A stretch of 64,000 bases of DNA from assembly GCA_018296165.2 (NCBI GenBank), contig JACKQL020000099.1, forward strand, positions 62,001-126,000, read 5' to 3'. The notes beneath the pieces are model-generated. The model searched no databases and was not told the DNA's origin. It was given only the letters and a program-made list of their open reading frames with translations. This DNA comes from Termitomyces sp. T153 (lineage: Eukaryota; Basidiomycota; Agaricomycetes; Agaricales; Lyophyllaceae). Positions 43,951-56,665 of the stretch are shown here, piece after piece. Position numbers and translations under genes: made by a program. Positions within the stretch are counted from its first letter, which is position 1; each line of letters opens with the position of its first letter.

Positions 43951-45249
43951 GCGGGGTGGCTCAACAAGTCGAACTGTATAACTGATTTCAAATCCCTTGA
44001 AGTATGTGACCTAGAACCACTCAAGCTTGCCCCAAGAATGTTGTAGCATCAATCTGTGCTGTTTATCCAGTGTTTCTATATAATAGATATTTGCATATAG
44101 CCTCGCCTGAACGCCTGATCTCAGACCGTGGGGTTGAGGCGCTTCCATGTCAGAATTTGGAGCATTATTTGAACCTATCTGACCTCATGATGACTGAGAG
44201 TATCTCCATCGCATGGCAGACATTCCGACGAGAGCGTGTCGACGTCGAAAAGCGACCCTGCTGACTACTCCCCGGATCACTCGTACTCTAGAATACCCAA
44301 GACCGGTACCCCATATATGCATAAAACTCTTTCCACATATATGCATGAACCTCTTTCCAGATTGTAAACCTCTTTCTACGTTATAAACCCTTTGTCTACT
44401 CAATACGCAACGGGAGACATCAGCTCTGTGTACCACGCCCAAGTATTTCTGTGGATAAGAATTGACCCAAGCATTCTATTGATCCTTTTTAGAAGCTTGC
44501 CGTTGGCAGTGGGAACTCTTCCGGCCCGGCCGGCTGGGAACAAACCTCCTAATAGACGTTTCTGCGGTCCCGAAAGTCTCTAGACGGCAGATAGTAGTTA
44601 CCGCTGTGAACCTAACACATTATCGACGTTGGTCGGCTCTCCGCGAAGAAAGGCGTGGTCTATTTTGGCCGTGAGGAGCGTGGGTCATCGAACCAATCAT
44701 GGAGAAACAGGGAGATAAACGCGATCTATAACGTGCTTCATCATTAGTAAACGCTTGCGTCGTTGTTCCTCGATCAATACATGATAGTCATACCGTATGA
44801 TATCATATTATTCTGAACTTTTGGACCTATTCAGTAAGCAGATCCATGTCCCCGCCGGGCTTGTTATTTCCAAGTTGCACATGCATATGCATGTATACGA
44901 GTACTATTTCCATCACCATTAATATAAAGTTCCGCGGAACCAGTCGGACCACGTCTTTCATCTCGTCCTAGGTCAAGGCACCCAACGGGTATAAGAAACA
45001 AAACATAAAAAAACGAAAAGTCAACATCACCAATCTGGGAAAGCACAAATAAGCAAACGAAGAGTATAAACGCACAAGAACAATATTAGACATAATGTAT
45101 GAGACAAAAATAAGTATACGAGGCTGGTATCTTGATATGCTATGTATATACGGGATATCGATTTTGCGTCTCCAAAAAAGAAAAACAAAGCGAAAAAGTC
45201 GACATAATGGTAAGGTGTCCGTAACCAAGGGCAGGGACGGAAGAGGTCC
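43951..45249. other. 1.3-kb intergenic region between two 3' ends
   Basis: No gene is supported. A small local repeat is visible at 44310-44400: CATATATGCAT(A/G)AAC(T/C)CTTTCCA units. The regulator gene on the minus strand ends at 45250, so part is its 3' UTR. Confidence 0.45.
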
Positions 45250-47481
45250 TTACCACGGGCGATGTGGATGGGTTTCGTTATCAGTGTCTAAAGGACCACG
45301 TCCAACATTTCGTACATCCTTGACCGGTATCCCATCTTGTCCACGCGGATGATGTTCTCTCGGCCAATCCGTTACCTTCGCCACTGGGAATGCATGATAT
45401 CGCTCGTACTCCTTGGTTAAAGCCGCAGAAGGATGATGAGCAGGGCCAACGTAATGGTCTCTATTTGATGATGCAGAGCGTGGCGTCGCAGGGGATATGG
45501 GAGAGGGATCGCATGTCGAATGAGAAGTATGGTTGTCGCTGTCACTCTCAGACGACGAACGAGAACGGTAGCTGTGATCCGGATAAGGCCGTGAAGTAAA
45601 GGGCTCATGCGAATCCCTCCTTTCACAAAGTCTGAGTGTTGAGCCTAATAATTTCATGAATTACATACCTAACTGTGGGTTGTGGACGTCTTCGCCATTC
45701 GTCTGAATGACGCTTGCCTTCATTTGACGAAGGATCTTCGGCTTTCAATCGTCGCAGAACAGCGGCTGAATCGTTTACATGCAATCCTCGGAGATCTTCC
45801 ATGGCGGAAATTGGCGGTAGCGCATAGGGCGAGGTGGAGTGTTCCGAATCAGCGGGAGCATGAATTGGTGCAAGTGTTATGTGTTCCATTCGTATAACTC
45901 GAGAACTTGGTGTTGGTAGCCCATTGTCACGAAGTGATAACGAAGGGATATCTAACGAGAGGTCTTTCCGGCCCTCAGACGACGGTCGGTTGGTGGTATA
46001 AGGCGTATTATATGGTGAATATCGTATGAAACTGCGAGAGGTACTTGAAGGGCTTGCCGGATCGTCGACCGAGCCGGACCCATTGTGAGGCGATGGGAAT
46101 GAAGGATGTTCGTACCCATGATGAAATTGAACATCGTGATTTGGGGGGTAAAATGCTGTGTGTAGGTATGGAGGTTGCGGTTGTGGTGGGTGCCGAGAGT
46201 GAGCAGGATCATGAGGCGTAACTACCGTCCATGGCTCTCGCGGAGGATTCATGCTAGTGTTTGATTGAGTGTTTCGTCTTGCACGGCGGCGATTAGGTCC
46301 TGATGCGACGACTTGACCATATCCAGGCTGGTCAGGGGATAGGCATGTACTTGGGAAAGTCGGGCTAAGTGAAAACTAGTTAGAGTGGCGTTTGATGATG
46401 ATAACTTGACTGACCCAAACAGGGGGATGAGGTCGTCTCGTATTGTCCACGCGACACTACAAATGAGGTTAATTCAAACTGGATCGAACGACGGATGAAT
46501 GGACGAACCGACGAGAGAGTCGGAGGGCCACCTGACGATGACAAGTTATAGGTTAGCATCTATACACTAACATCACTGACAACAAAGGATTGGAACACAC
46601 ACCTCATAAGGCATCCATGTTCCTTGTATCTTGAGATATCCACCTCGTACACGACGAATGAGCGGGGCCAGGTCAGGTTGAGAGTCAATCATTTTGACGA
46701 TGTCGGCTAAAGAAGGCTCAACGTTTACTGGTAAATCAAAGAGTTTGAGCGAACCTTTCGAGTTACCCAAGGCTACATGTGATTGAGTATGATCTGGGTA
46801 TGATATTCTGCTGTCATTCAACTCACCTTTCCATATCCCGGTCCACAGGATATATCCGTCGTCAATATCCATCATGATCCACTGGCCATTCAAGGGGTAC
46901 TCATACACAGGTCTGAAAGAGATTATGGTCGAGGTCTAATTAGAGGATGAAATTAAAACGTACATGTAGCCTCGTGGATCGTTACTGGTGATATATCGAC
47001 CTTTAGTGACGTGGTGATTTGGGCTAGCATAAGGTCGAAATCGAGGCCCTGTATTTGATGGCGACGCTTGGACAGTATCCTTAAAGATCATGAATGTCAT
47101 GGGACGAACATGGAAGATGGCACTCCGACGCTGACCTGTAACATGTTGGAAGACATTTTTCCGAAAAAGTAGTAATTCTGAGAAGGGGGTGGTCTTATAT
47201 GTAAAAAGCGGGGGACGGAAGCGGTTGATAGACAGATCTTTGTTTAAGTCCCGGGGTGTCGGACACGAATCCGGGAAGATCAAGATGTACAGAATGCCTC
47301 TGGATATCGAAAGATGGGGAAGACGGAGTCGGTCCGTTCGATTTTCCAGCATAACATTTAATCCTGGAGTAAAAGTGAACAACCCTAAATTGGCCTTGAA
47401 ACACGTGCGGATAGAATATGTTGCCATGCGGAGTCGTAAATGGAAATCAGACAAAAAAGTACCTGACTTCGCATTGGGCAT
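45250..47481 (-). CDS. KilA-N/APSES-type DNA-binding regulator
   Basis: Multi-exon minus-strand gene. The start is taken at 47481 (MPNAKSG) with 47499 as alternative. Conserved N-terminal block: QRRSAIFHVRPMTFMIFKDT, then TKGRYITSNDPRGYM and YEYPLNGQWIMMDIDDGYIL. The DNA-binding domain reads LRRVRGGYLKIQGTWMPYE then, across introns at about 46520-46600 and 46460, VALRLSRRVAWTIRDDLIPLFG and PTFPSTCLSPDQPGYG. This is the winged KilA-N/APSES fold of fungal transcription factors. The rest (46250-45250) is Pro-, Ser- and His-rich and disordered, with a final exon from about 45610. Family members act in cell cycle or development; the target here is unknown. The splice model preserves the domain through five or more introns. 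Confidence 0.85.
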
Positions 47482-47499
47482 TGCTTGGGCCCTCGGCAA

Positions 47500-48183
47500 G
47501 ATCTAGTGATCGGGTTCATAAAGGGGTGATTCTCAACACAGATCACATCTCATTTTATTCTCCGGGGAAAACTCTGGCGAGGTCCTTGTGCATTCCTGAC
47601 ATGTACAGTTATTTCCCGTGGTCGGCCGCCATGTCGTACATGGCCACATTAATTGCAGTGGAAGCGTCTGAAGAGGTCACAACAAGATTTGGAGTTCATG
47701 TGAACATGATCCCCTGAATTGAAGCACTCGGACGCACACGGAGAGATCGAGCGGATAATGGATGAACCATCGTTAGTTTCTTTAGATCCTGGGTGAAATG
47801 TTGCAAAAAATTGGTTTTACAAAAGATATCCATCGACGAAGTCCTATGAAAATAGACGCTGACCCACCACACATTTAAAACATGTGTTACAGCCTTTGGC
47901 CGTTGTTCAAGGCAAGTTAGCTAGCGGTTCTCACGGTCGCTGGATTTGGATTTGTCTTCGATCATGACGATGTCGTTATTGTACCTGGGCAAGCTGATCC
48001 TCGATCAGTGATCGCGGCCTCGAGTGGTCACGAGTCGAGATGGTCCTGAGAAGTACCCGAGAACCGCCTGAACAAATGGTCCTAACCACAAAATGCGCCG
48101 GCCGCCCTTATCGCATCTCGGTACCGAGTCCATGTGGCTACGTGTTGATGAACCGCTCGGGATATACAAAAACATAATCAACT
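47500..48183. promoter_or_regulatory. Intergenic: regulator promoter and ODC 3' flank
   Basis: No coding feature is recognised. The stretch contains the upstream sequence of the KilA-N gene and the 3' end of the ornithine decarboxylase gene. Confidence 0.4.
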
Positions 48184-49917
48184 CTAAAGTCCGTACCCAC
48201 TGGCGGCAAAGGCAGTAAGTGTCTGGTATACCTCGGACCCCCCTGGACCTCCCAACGTGTAGATTACGTTACTGATTTCAAACCCATTGAATTGACTTGC
48301 CGCACAGAGCGTGTAGGCGCCCATATTGTCGAAGCCAAGCCAGTCTCCGACTTGGAGTGTACTTGGCAGAGTGGTCTTGGGGGACACACAGTCAATCGAA
48401 TCACATGTTGGTCCCCATACACTACTGAGTCCTTGGGGTTCCGACGCGGGAACATGGAACGATCCGTTGAGCGACAGCACGTACGGATGTATGATCTGGT
48501 GGTCGAATAGAATACAGTTAAAAGCACCGTAGACCCCATCATTGATGTAATCTAATAAAAAAACATTAGCACTCGATCAATAGAACGGATTAACAGAACT
48601 TACACATGACGCCTGGCTGATCGGACGTCTCTACAGTATCTGATTGTGGAACACCGGCATGAGGAGCGCGCCGGGCGATAATATTGGCAGCAAGCTTGAA
48701 CGCTTTGGAAACATAGAACCGGCCAGGCTCCGCAATCATCTTTAAGCCTTGACGATCAGGGAAATACTGATCAATCGCCTGGGTCAAAAACCCGGCAGCT
48801 TGTTCGAATAGTGTGTCTTCGAAACCCCCGCCGATGTCTAGCAGGCTGAATGTAAATCCTGCTTCTTTCCCCATGTCAAAGACTACACGAGCACGCTTTA
48901 TGGCATCGGTATATACCGAAGGGTCATAGCACCCACTCCCCACATGGAAGGAGACACCTACAACGTCAAGACCAAGTTCACGCGCCTTTGCGAGAAGTGC
49001 GGGTACAGTGACCAGCGGAGCACCAAATTTAATACCAAACGCACAAAGGCTTTTTGAATCGTCGGTCAGGATGCGAATGACGAGCTTTGCCCGTGTGTGT
49101 GCGCGAGCAATTTTATAAAGCTCATCAATATTGTCGAATGTCATTGTCTCGACGCCCATCTTCGCAGCGTTTCGGATGAAGGACACGGCCTTACAAGGGT
49201 TGGCGAAAATGATACGGGAAGAATCGATGCCACCGACATTCAGAATCTGAGAAATTTCTCCGTTAGATGCGCAATCGAACCCAGAGCCTAAAGCAGCAAG
49301 GAGACGAATGACGTAAGGGTCCGGGTTACATTTCACGGCTGCAATTAGGGGTACGCATGATAAGTCTCAATCCAGCGGATCTCATTGAGTCACTCACCAT
49401 AGAAGGGCTGGACTTCGGGCAGTGCTGCGACCCACCGTTGGTGCTGGCGATAGACCTGGCTAAGGTCTGCTACAAAAAAGGCTTTTTCGGCGTCGGGCTG
49501 ATGTATTTCGGCGAGACGGGCTGCCTTCATAACGCCAGCCCTCATATGAATCCCAGGGTGCCCCTGGTACAAAGGAGGAAGCGAGGGGAAGATACTGATC
49601 TCCTCATCGGTTGGAAGGTCGGCAATCGCTTTGACAGACGGAGAAGTTACAGGGGCTCTTGAAATGGCCCAATTAAATTTTTCTTGATAACGCGGAAGAG
49701 AGTCGGAATATGGCAAGTCAATGGGACATGGTGCCGTTAAAACTTGCACCGTGGACATTGAATCAGAGGGAGGTGGGGTCGTTGGACGATCTATCGTGTC
49801 TTCTAAGATGTGAATATGGACGTGTCCGTCCAGTGAGGTGTTTTGGTGTGGTTTGAGTTGAGGACCCAGCCGCCACGGTCGATGGCGAGCCGGGCGGGGT
49901 AATTCGCAGGAGTCCAA
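48184..49917 (-). CDS. SPE1: Ornithine decarboxylase
   Basis: Three exons on the minus strand (start 49917, introns of about 56 and 53 bp near 49340-49395 and 48545-48600, stop at 48184). PLP-lysine motif PFYAVKCNPDP spans the first intron. Further group IV decarboxylase motifs are GFDCASNGEI, VSFHVGSGCYD, LLDIGGGFED, AEPGRFYV and the catalytic-cysteine block VWGPTCDSIDCV, then GDWLGFDNMGAYT. The enzyme forms putrescine from ornithine, the first committed polyamine step, as a cytosolic homodimer. An N-terminal extension of about 50 residues precedes MSTVQVLTAPCPIDLP, an alternative in-frame start at about 49758. Eukaryotic ODC is normally regulated by antizyme; no antizyme gene is in this window. 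Confidence 0.95.
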
Positions 49918-52231
49918 AAGAACCTTCAGTAGAGGTGGGTTCCTCGCTCCCTGTTCAGCGAGGATGTGCTTAAAGGGCGAGATACTAGGTCTAAGAGAAT
50001 AAAAAGCAAATAAAGAGAAAAGTCACGGATTGTTGCCTGAGAGCCGATGCGGGGGTGTAGCAGATGTCAGGGGGGTTCACCTCATGCACAAAAGACCATG
50101 AATGTCTGACATATAAAGACAAGAATACCACGAGGGCTCACCTCTTACAGATGACCACCTGAGACGAGTTAGTTTAGCGGCTGTTCATTTCACAAGGGTT
50201 GGGACACATACTCTAGGGCCAGCAAACGAAGGTCCTGATTGTGTTCTTGGACAGTAATGGTGGCTGGAATGGGTCTGGTGGTCGTGCAGTGGCTGACGAC
50301 GCCAGATATGAGGGACTCCTGTAAGCTGTGCGGCTCTAGAGAGCTTTTTTGAGGTTGGTTGAAGTACGATCAAAACTTTTCCTCAGAATATTCAAACTTA
50401 TCGATTGAATTTGCGGTTTATCCCGAACTGCCTATTATGGTATTCTGTCTCACCTTTTGACTCAAAACATATACACGGTTATCGATTATGATCCCGAGTC
50501 CTTGCTTCAACATTTATTTCCTTTAGCTACATTCATTCAACCCCAAGCGCCGTGAGTTAGATGATATAGTTTACATCCCTTCCCCAGGCCTCAACCCTTC
50601 GATCCTGGGCTCTTCAAACTTTCATCGTTTACGATGAAGTCTATAGGTATGCATGTATTTGTCACCCCTCTCAGTTTATGCGTAAGAAACGTACATGCGG
50701 GCAATGGGTTCGTAATCCATTATCCATAACTTGAAATTTCTATCTCCAGCTCAGGCAGGTGATTATCAACCAATAGCGTCAGAAACATCTCGACGTCCAG
50801 CATGGCTACAAGAAGAGTAGCCATAATACTCTACATTAAGTACGGAGGAGCTCAGCAACCTTCAATAACCTCTCGATGACCGAATAATCTCACAGTTTTT
50901 TTACCATGCTTTTAGGCATACCACATACCTACAACTCGGATTGAAAATCGGCAGTTTCTCTTGACATACTCGAGGTTGCACGGTGTCGCCGCGTGCTCTA
51001 TCATGACGCTCACGGCACATGCTCGAATCCTAGCAGGGCGAAGCGGTGCCGATCCCGGAAATGGAATACGGATTCGACGGAACGCCGAGGAGGTACCTAT
51101 TCCGTAACAATCGCGTTTGCTGTCGAGTATAGATACACACTGTATTTTGGATTATCGGATTTGTTCAATGGCATTGAACAATCCCACACATGCCCATTGG
51201 AGACAGGACACATGTACATGGTTTTTTATGTCTAATCAGTCACGATGCCGCCAATTTGGCAGTGATCTCACTTGCTTCAATTCCACTTGACACCACTTTG
51301 TCGATGACACGTTTTCTCTGATCTTAGATTGAATGTTTTCTTCTGTTTCTTTCCATTGGGCTCAACGATGCTACAATCAGGGTCTATGTATAGGGTCTAT
51401 GTCTCATACCTACCTTGATCGAAGAATCACCCGAGCCTGATAGAGTTATACAACCGGTGGTATGGATATACATGTATACTCATCAGAGATCATACCTGGA
51501 AAGCCTCTGAGACCCTGTGTCGTTCGATAAGCGCACATATGAATGATGATTGTATCCCTCTTCGACAGTCTAGTATGTACACATATTTTTATGTATGTGA
51601 GACTCATGACCCAAAAACAGTATGATCAATTGATCCATTCGTACGCACTAATATCGAGAGGGAAAAGTCAGACGAATTAGGTTCAGCAGCATAGATCCAC
51701 GGTAGAGATTCTCCTTGATGCTCCTCAAAGTCAGGTCAAAGTCATGTCCAGACCTAACCATTTCCTGGCATCTCCGAATTACACCCGATAAGTGGATCAT
51801 TACCCAGGCTAGTTACCGGAATGCAGATCCGTGTGAAAGGGCTCGTAACATATTACTATGTAGCGTTAGCCTGAAAACGTTAGAAAGGTTCGGAGTGATT
51901 GATATCTGCGGCCATGTGTTCGTGACTCCGCCGACTTCTCCGAGGTTGAGTCTGTGACAGCGCGGGAAGAAATATGTTCTAATGTCTTACGTTCGCGCGG
52001 GTTATCGGAAATCGTCTGTCAGCAACAAGGATCCTTATTCCTTTCGTGTTCTCTCGTAACGTCTGTATGTTTTTGTCAGGGATATGCGAATCCTTTGTTG
52101 AGCTACAGCAGCTAAGCTTGCGTCAGGAACGTACAACTTGGCTCCTCTTGGGTCTATTTAGAGGTCCTAAGAACCCTATTTTGAACCCGCCGACTGAAGG
52201 CCTTCAGCGGCAGCCAAGAATTGATGAGATA
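49918..52231. other. 2.3-kb gene-poor interval upstream of ODC
   Basis: No convincing gene. A tiny spliced frame can be drawn on the plus strand from 50634 (MKSI, GTATGC...CAG intron, then AQAGDYQPIASETSRRPAW, stop at about 50810), but it has no known relative and may be chance. The part next to 49918 is the ODC promoter and leader. Nothing resembling a tRNA or repeat was supported. Confidence 0.4.
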
Positions 52232-53491
52232 TCAGGAACGAGCTCGTGGAGCCTGAGTATGTAAATGCGTCAATCGTGGCAAAGCTAGGATATTATCTGA
52301 GGCCGAAGTATGGGCGCCGTAATCCCACTCCAGTAATCCACCTAATGGGAGATGCTGAACAACGACCCGTTTACCTAGCACTTCAGCCTGGAAACATTGC
52401 AGTTATGGCTATTTGATAGCGTCCGAGATGAAGTGAGATCGCTTACTTCATACATCTTAAATAGTCCCGAGTTCACTTTCTTCCAGTTTGGGACACCCAC
52501 AGCGATTGAATGAAGTTGTGAGGAATGTTCGTGGAACGGGCCGATCTTCACCTGACGAACCCGCGTGATCATCATAAAGTAAAGGTTGGTCAGTGACAAA
52601 TCCTGTTGGAGGACAGCAGCTACTGGTAATTCGGTCTGCTCTAGGAGCGCGTCATACTTGCATTAGTAGAGAGGATCATACAAAAGACAAATTTCAGGGC
52701 ACCTCGAAGCTCGGCGCTGCCGAAAATGTATCCAAGGAAAGAAGAGTCATCAAGACCCCAGACACCATGACTTCCAGCAGGCTCCAAGCGATATGTATCT
52801 TGGAGCTTCCAGCACACTTCCAAGTATCGTACAAAGACATGTAGAACAAGTGAACGCTCTTCTTCGACCGTTGGTTCGTACAATCGCACAAGCATCAGGG
52901 CCAAGAGAAAGAGGGCAAACGATGTCTCATGCCCTGTTCCATAATCCATCCTCGTGAAAGAGCCAAAAGAAGTAAGTAGCAGTGGCTTGACATGAGGTAT
53001 TGCTGCAGAGAAATCCCCGGTCAACAGTAAACTAAGAACTTCGTCGGCCCTCTTCGTAAAATATTGTCAAACACACAAAGTAACAATTAATGAGAGCCAA
53101 CCTCTTCTAGGCGAGCACCCCAGGTGCGAAATGCCAAGTTGCCAAAACGCTGAGGCGACTGAAGAGGTGGTATCTCGTCAATCCATCGATCTAAAGTATT
53201 TAGGAGCTCAAGTGTCTTTGTGACAGCCTAGCAAGTAGAAATCAGACAAGATCCGTGAACGATGGGCAAGGAAGCCCGTACTTGGCTCGGCGTTGAGGTA
53301 CAAGGGAGAAACTGACCGACGACTGACTCGTTTAGGCGTCGCAAAAAGACCGCATAGTCCCGATAAGATTGCGTTGTTTTCCAGGCCAAAACATCGGCAT
53401 CGGTTTTAATCTTTGACCCAGGAACACCGAGCTTTCCAAGTTCAGAGAGAGGTATTCTACGGAGCTGCGATAAGACAACCGTTTCTGCCAT
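52232..53491 (-). CDS. RRD2: Serine/threonine phosphatase 2A activator (PTPA/Rrd)
   Basis: Minus-strand gene with about five exons; ATG at 53491 (MAETVVLSQ), an upstream in-frame ATG at 53527 being possible. Landmarks: KTDADVLAWKTTQSYRDYAVFLRRLNESVVG, then KTLELLNTLDRWIDEIPPLQ and RFGNLAFRTWGARLEEVAD, TRMDYGTGHETSFALFLLAL, YRLEPAGSHGVWGLDDSSFL, TRVRQVKIGPFHEHSSQL, VPNWKKVNSGLFKMYEAEVLGKRVVVQHL, ending after WDYGAH at 52232. This is the PTPA family, peptidyl-prolyl isomerases that reactivate PP2A. The fungal Rrd1/Rrd2 assignment is not separable by eye. The gene is divergent from KU70 with only about 140-175 bp between the start codons. Confidence 0.93.
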
Positions 53492-53527
53492 ACTGATGTT
53501 TTTAAACAAACTAGTTGGGTCACGCAT

Positions 53528-53665
53528 GATCGGCCGTATGACTCAATGCGTGACCCGAGGTGACATGTGCCGTGACTCGACGCGTCGGCAGGTGCCCACT
53601 CATTTGTAGTGTGGCCAAATTCGACTGCTACCTTCAGAGCCTCTTGAGTCCTATTCAGCACGATT
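53528..53665. promoter_or_regulatory. Short divergent promoter between PTPA and KU70
   Basis: Only 138-174 bp separate the two start codons, which point away from each other. Both promoters must share this space. No TATA box is obvious; repeats of ATGACTC and CGTGAC words are visible (for example CGTGACTCG near 53574). Confidence 0.6.
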
Positions 53666-56665
53666 ATGGCGCCGTACGATGACTGGAATGCTATCGATGA
53701 GGAGGAGGATGAGGAGTTACAGGATTACTCAGTGAGCGGGCTGTCAAACAAGTCTTATTCTGAAACACGACTGAACTTGATCTAGTATCTTGAAGGGAAA
53801 CGTGATGTGATTCTGTTTTGTATTGATTGCTCGGAGTCTATGCAGGAGCTTCGGGAAGACCCAAACTATGAAGATACAAAAACATGTCATCTTTTTGCCG
53901 CGTTAGAAGCAGCTGTGCAAACACAGAAGAAAAAAGTGATCGTTGGGCCCAATGATAGCGTAGGGATCATGCTATTCAACACAGTGAGATCAAAAACCTT
54001 TCCCCTCTGGGATTCTCGAGTAATAGAGCCACTTCTAGACCCGGAAGACAGCAACTACGCGCATTCAGTCTGAGCTCAAGAAGAACACTTTCGCGTACCA
54101 ACCAATATCTCCTTTGGGTGCTCCGACAATTCAAGAACTTATTCGACTCCTTGATGGTGGGTTCATTAGTGTCTGTGAATGAAGCATGTTCAGATTCTTC
54201 CCATTTCAGATGCTCGCGAGGATCCTGAAACACTCAGAAAGGCATTTCCTCCACTTCAGGGGAAAAGAGTTCCTATGGGAGACGTGTTCACAAGTTGTAA
54301 TTGGGTCTTGCGTGATGGGTAATTTGTAGATCTCAAGAGAGACTTTGTCTTGCTGAAAAAATGCTTACAGCGCTCCCAAAACAGCCACAAAACGTGTTTT
54401 CTTGATAACAGATGAAGATAATCCTCATTCTGGCCCCGGTAGCCAACAACTCATCACGTCAGCAAGAACCACTTTGATTGTAAGGCTCTAGCGACAAGCT
54501 TTCTTATGTATTGCTGAGTAGTTGTCTAGGATTTGACCCAGGCAGGCGTAACAGTGGAACCGTTCTTTATCAGCACGCCTGACAACCCTTTTGATGTTAC
54601 GAAATTCTATTCTGTGCGATCGATTCGTTTCTGCCCCTTTTTCCCCTTCTAACTGCCATATTCAGTCTGTACTTCTGCCTACTAACCTTGCTGATGACGA
54701 CGAAGATGTTGATCCCTCAGACCCATCCGTTCTTCCCGAGTCCATTTCAATATCGCGCATCGAGGATCTCCTTGCACAGATGCGTTTTCATGAAGTGCCG
54801 AAGCGCGCGCACTATAGCGTGCCTTTTAAACTTGGTGAAGGTCTCACGATTGGCGTTAAAGGGTGAATGGAAAGAGTCATTCATCGGTAGGAAGATGCTA
54901 AGGTCCCGTTTCAGCTATGGCTTGGTGACGGAGCAAAAAAAGGGGTCATACAAATACTTTGTGGACTTCGGTGATCGAATGGAAGTCGCGACGAGTCGAA
55001 CCGTTTATGTCGACGAGGTATGCTTCTGGCGCTGTTCACTTTCATTATTTCCCCACTCAATAGCCTAGGCTCGTGAAGCGGAAGTTGAAAAAACGAAAAT
55101 ACTGTATGGGACGTCCCTGGGAGAAACTGTAGCAGTTGAGGATGACGAAGATGAAGACGACAGCAGGATTGAAGGGATGATCCGGGAGGTACCGATCGGT
55201 AAACGGGTAACGTCATCTATACTTATTATATACAGGCAGTGGCTCACAGAGATCCAGCCTTTCTACACCGCCGAAGATATTCGGTCCTTCCGAACAATGA
55301 ACCTTGAGCCTGGTAAATTACATTTCATATAATCCATTTGGGATTTATTTCTCATCCAAGTGTAGGCATCAAACTTCTTGGATTCAAGGATCGCAGTGAA
55401 CTCGCTTTCGAAGATAATATCAAGCATTCGCACTTCATCTATCCCGACGAAATGGTGCGTCAAAGGCACCCTATAATCAAGGTAACATCTAAGAATCCCT
55501 CCTTTGAAAGACATATTCTGGTAGTAAACGTACGTTCAGTGCGTTGATCAAATCGCTTGTGAAGAAAAAGAAAATTGGTTTGGTGCTTTCTTTGACAAGA
55601 CGGAATGCTACTCCAGTATTCTGCGCTCTTCTGCCACAGGTTTGTCTCTTTCATCTCGGATGTCATGAGATTCTATGTCATGATGGCATGTTGCATTGAC
55701 AGGAAGAAAAAGCTGATGAAGCTGGTTGGACCGATCCAGCTGGGTTCCACCTTATCCCATTGCCATTTGCAGATGACATTCGAGCAGCGACGGTCACCAA
55801 AGCTGTGCGAGGTTCGTACTGTCTATTCCGATACGCCGCCGAACTCGCGCGTTGACATCTCTTGTTACAGCGTCTGACTCTCTCAAAGATGCAGCTCGTG
55901 CCTGGATCGATAAACTTTCTGTGAAAAATGGGGCATATCCACCTGATTCGTATCCCAATCCTGGTGAGCTTCCTGTCCACAAATCATTTTGATACTCGCC
56001 ACTATTAGTGTAATTGATGGACCGTTTACATCCACAAACAGCTCTTGCGTATCATAATGCTCAATTAGAAGCCAGTGCATTCCGAGAAGAGTTTGATCCC
56101 GATTCGTTTGAAGACCTCACGTTACCCAAGATTGAGATGATACACAAAGTAGGACATGAATCAATTATATCGACAAAGCTTCTGACAATCGAAATTGGTT
56201 TTCTTTCTTCACGATACAGCGCGCCGGTGCTCTGATGAAAGCCTGGAAAGTTGCATTGGCTCATGAGGAAGCAGCTGACATCGTTGACATACCGGAGAAA
56301 GTTGCGGGCACAAAACGCAAGGCAGTAAGTTGGACTCTTCGTCAGTTGGTCTTATCGCATGCGATGATATTATAACTCCAGGAGGTCAGTGTAGACGAAG
56401 CAGAAATACGGAGCATGTACGAGTCTAGCTCCTTGGGCAAGGTACGATGTTACGTAGCGCTCAATCTTCGTTGAAATTTATTTCCTCATGTTTTTATCCT
56501 TAGATGCGCGTGGACCAGCTCAAGGTTTGATTCCATGTTTTCACGTATGAACGAATACTAACGAGGTTCCTGAAGGACTTTTTGAGGTCCAAGAGTCAGC
56601 CCGTTTCTGGCAAAAAAGCCGAACTACTTGAGCGAGTCGCTACATGGTTTGACGAACATGCTTGA
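53666..56665 (+). CDS. KU70: Ku70 DNA end-binding subunit
   Basis: Start ATG at 53666 (MAPYDDWNAIDEEEDEEL), acidic N-terminus, then a von Willebrand-like domain: KRDVILFCIDCSESMQ, VGPNDSVGIMLFNTTRKT (joined over a GTGAGA...CTAG intron), FAYQPISPLGAPTIQELI, KRVFLITDEDNPH and VTVEPFFISTPDNPFDVTKFY. The Ku beta-barrel follows (RIEDLLAQMRFHEVPKRAHY, FKLGEGLTIGVKG). The C-terminus has a SAP DNA-binding domain, VDQLKDFLRSKSQPVSGKKAELLERV, ending DEHA at 56665. About 15 short introns are needed. Ku70 pairs with Ku80, binds double-strand ends and drives non-homologous end joining. I did not verify every intron; the domain order is clear. Confidence 0.92.

Noticed and set aside
50985..51060. tRNA-like stretch with a CTCGAATCC word
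   Set aside because: The sequence around it does not form a T stem, and no matching A box or acceptor stem was found.
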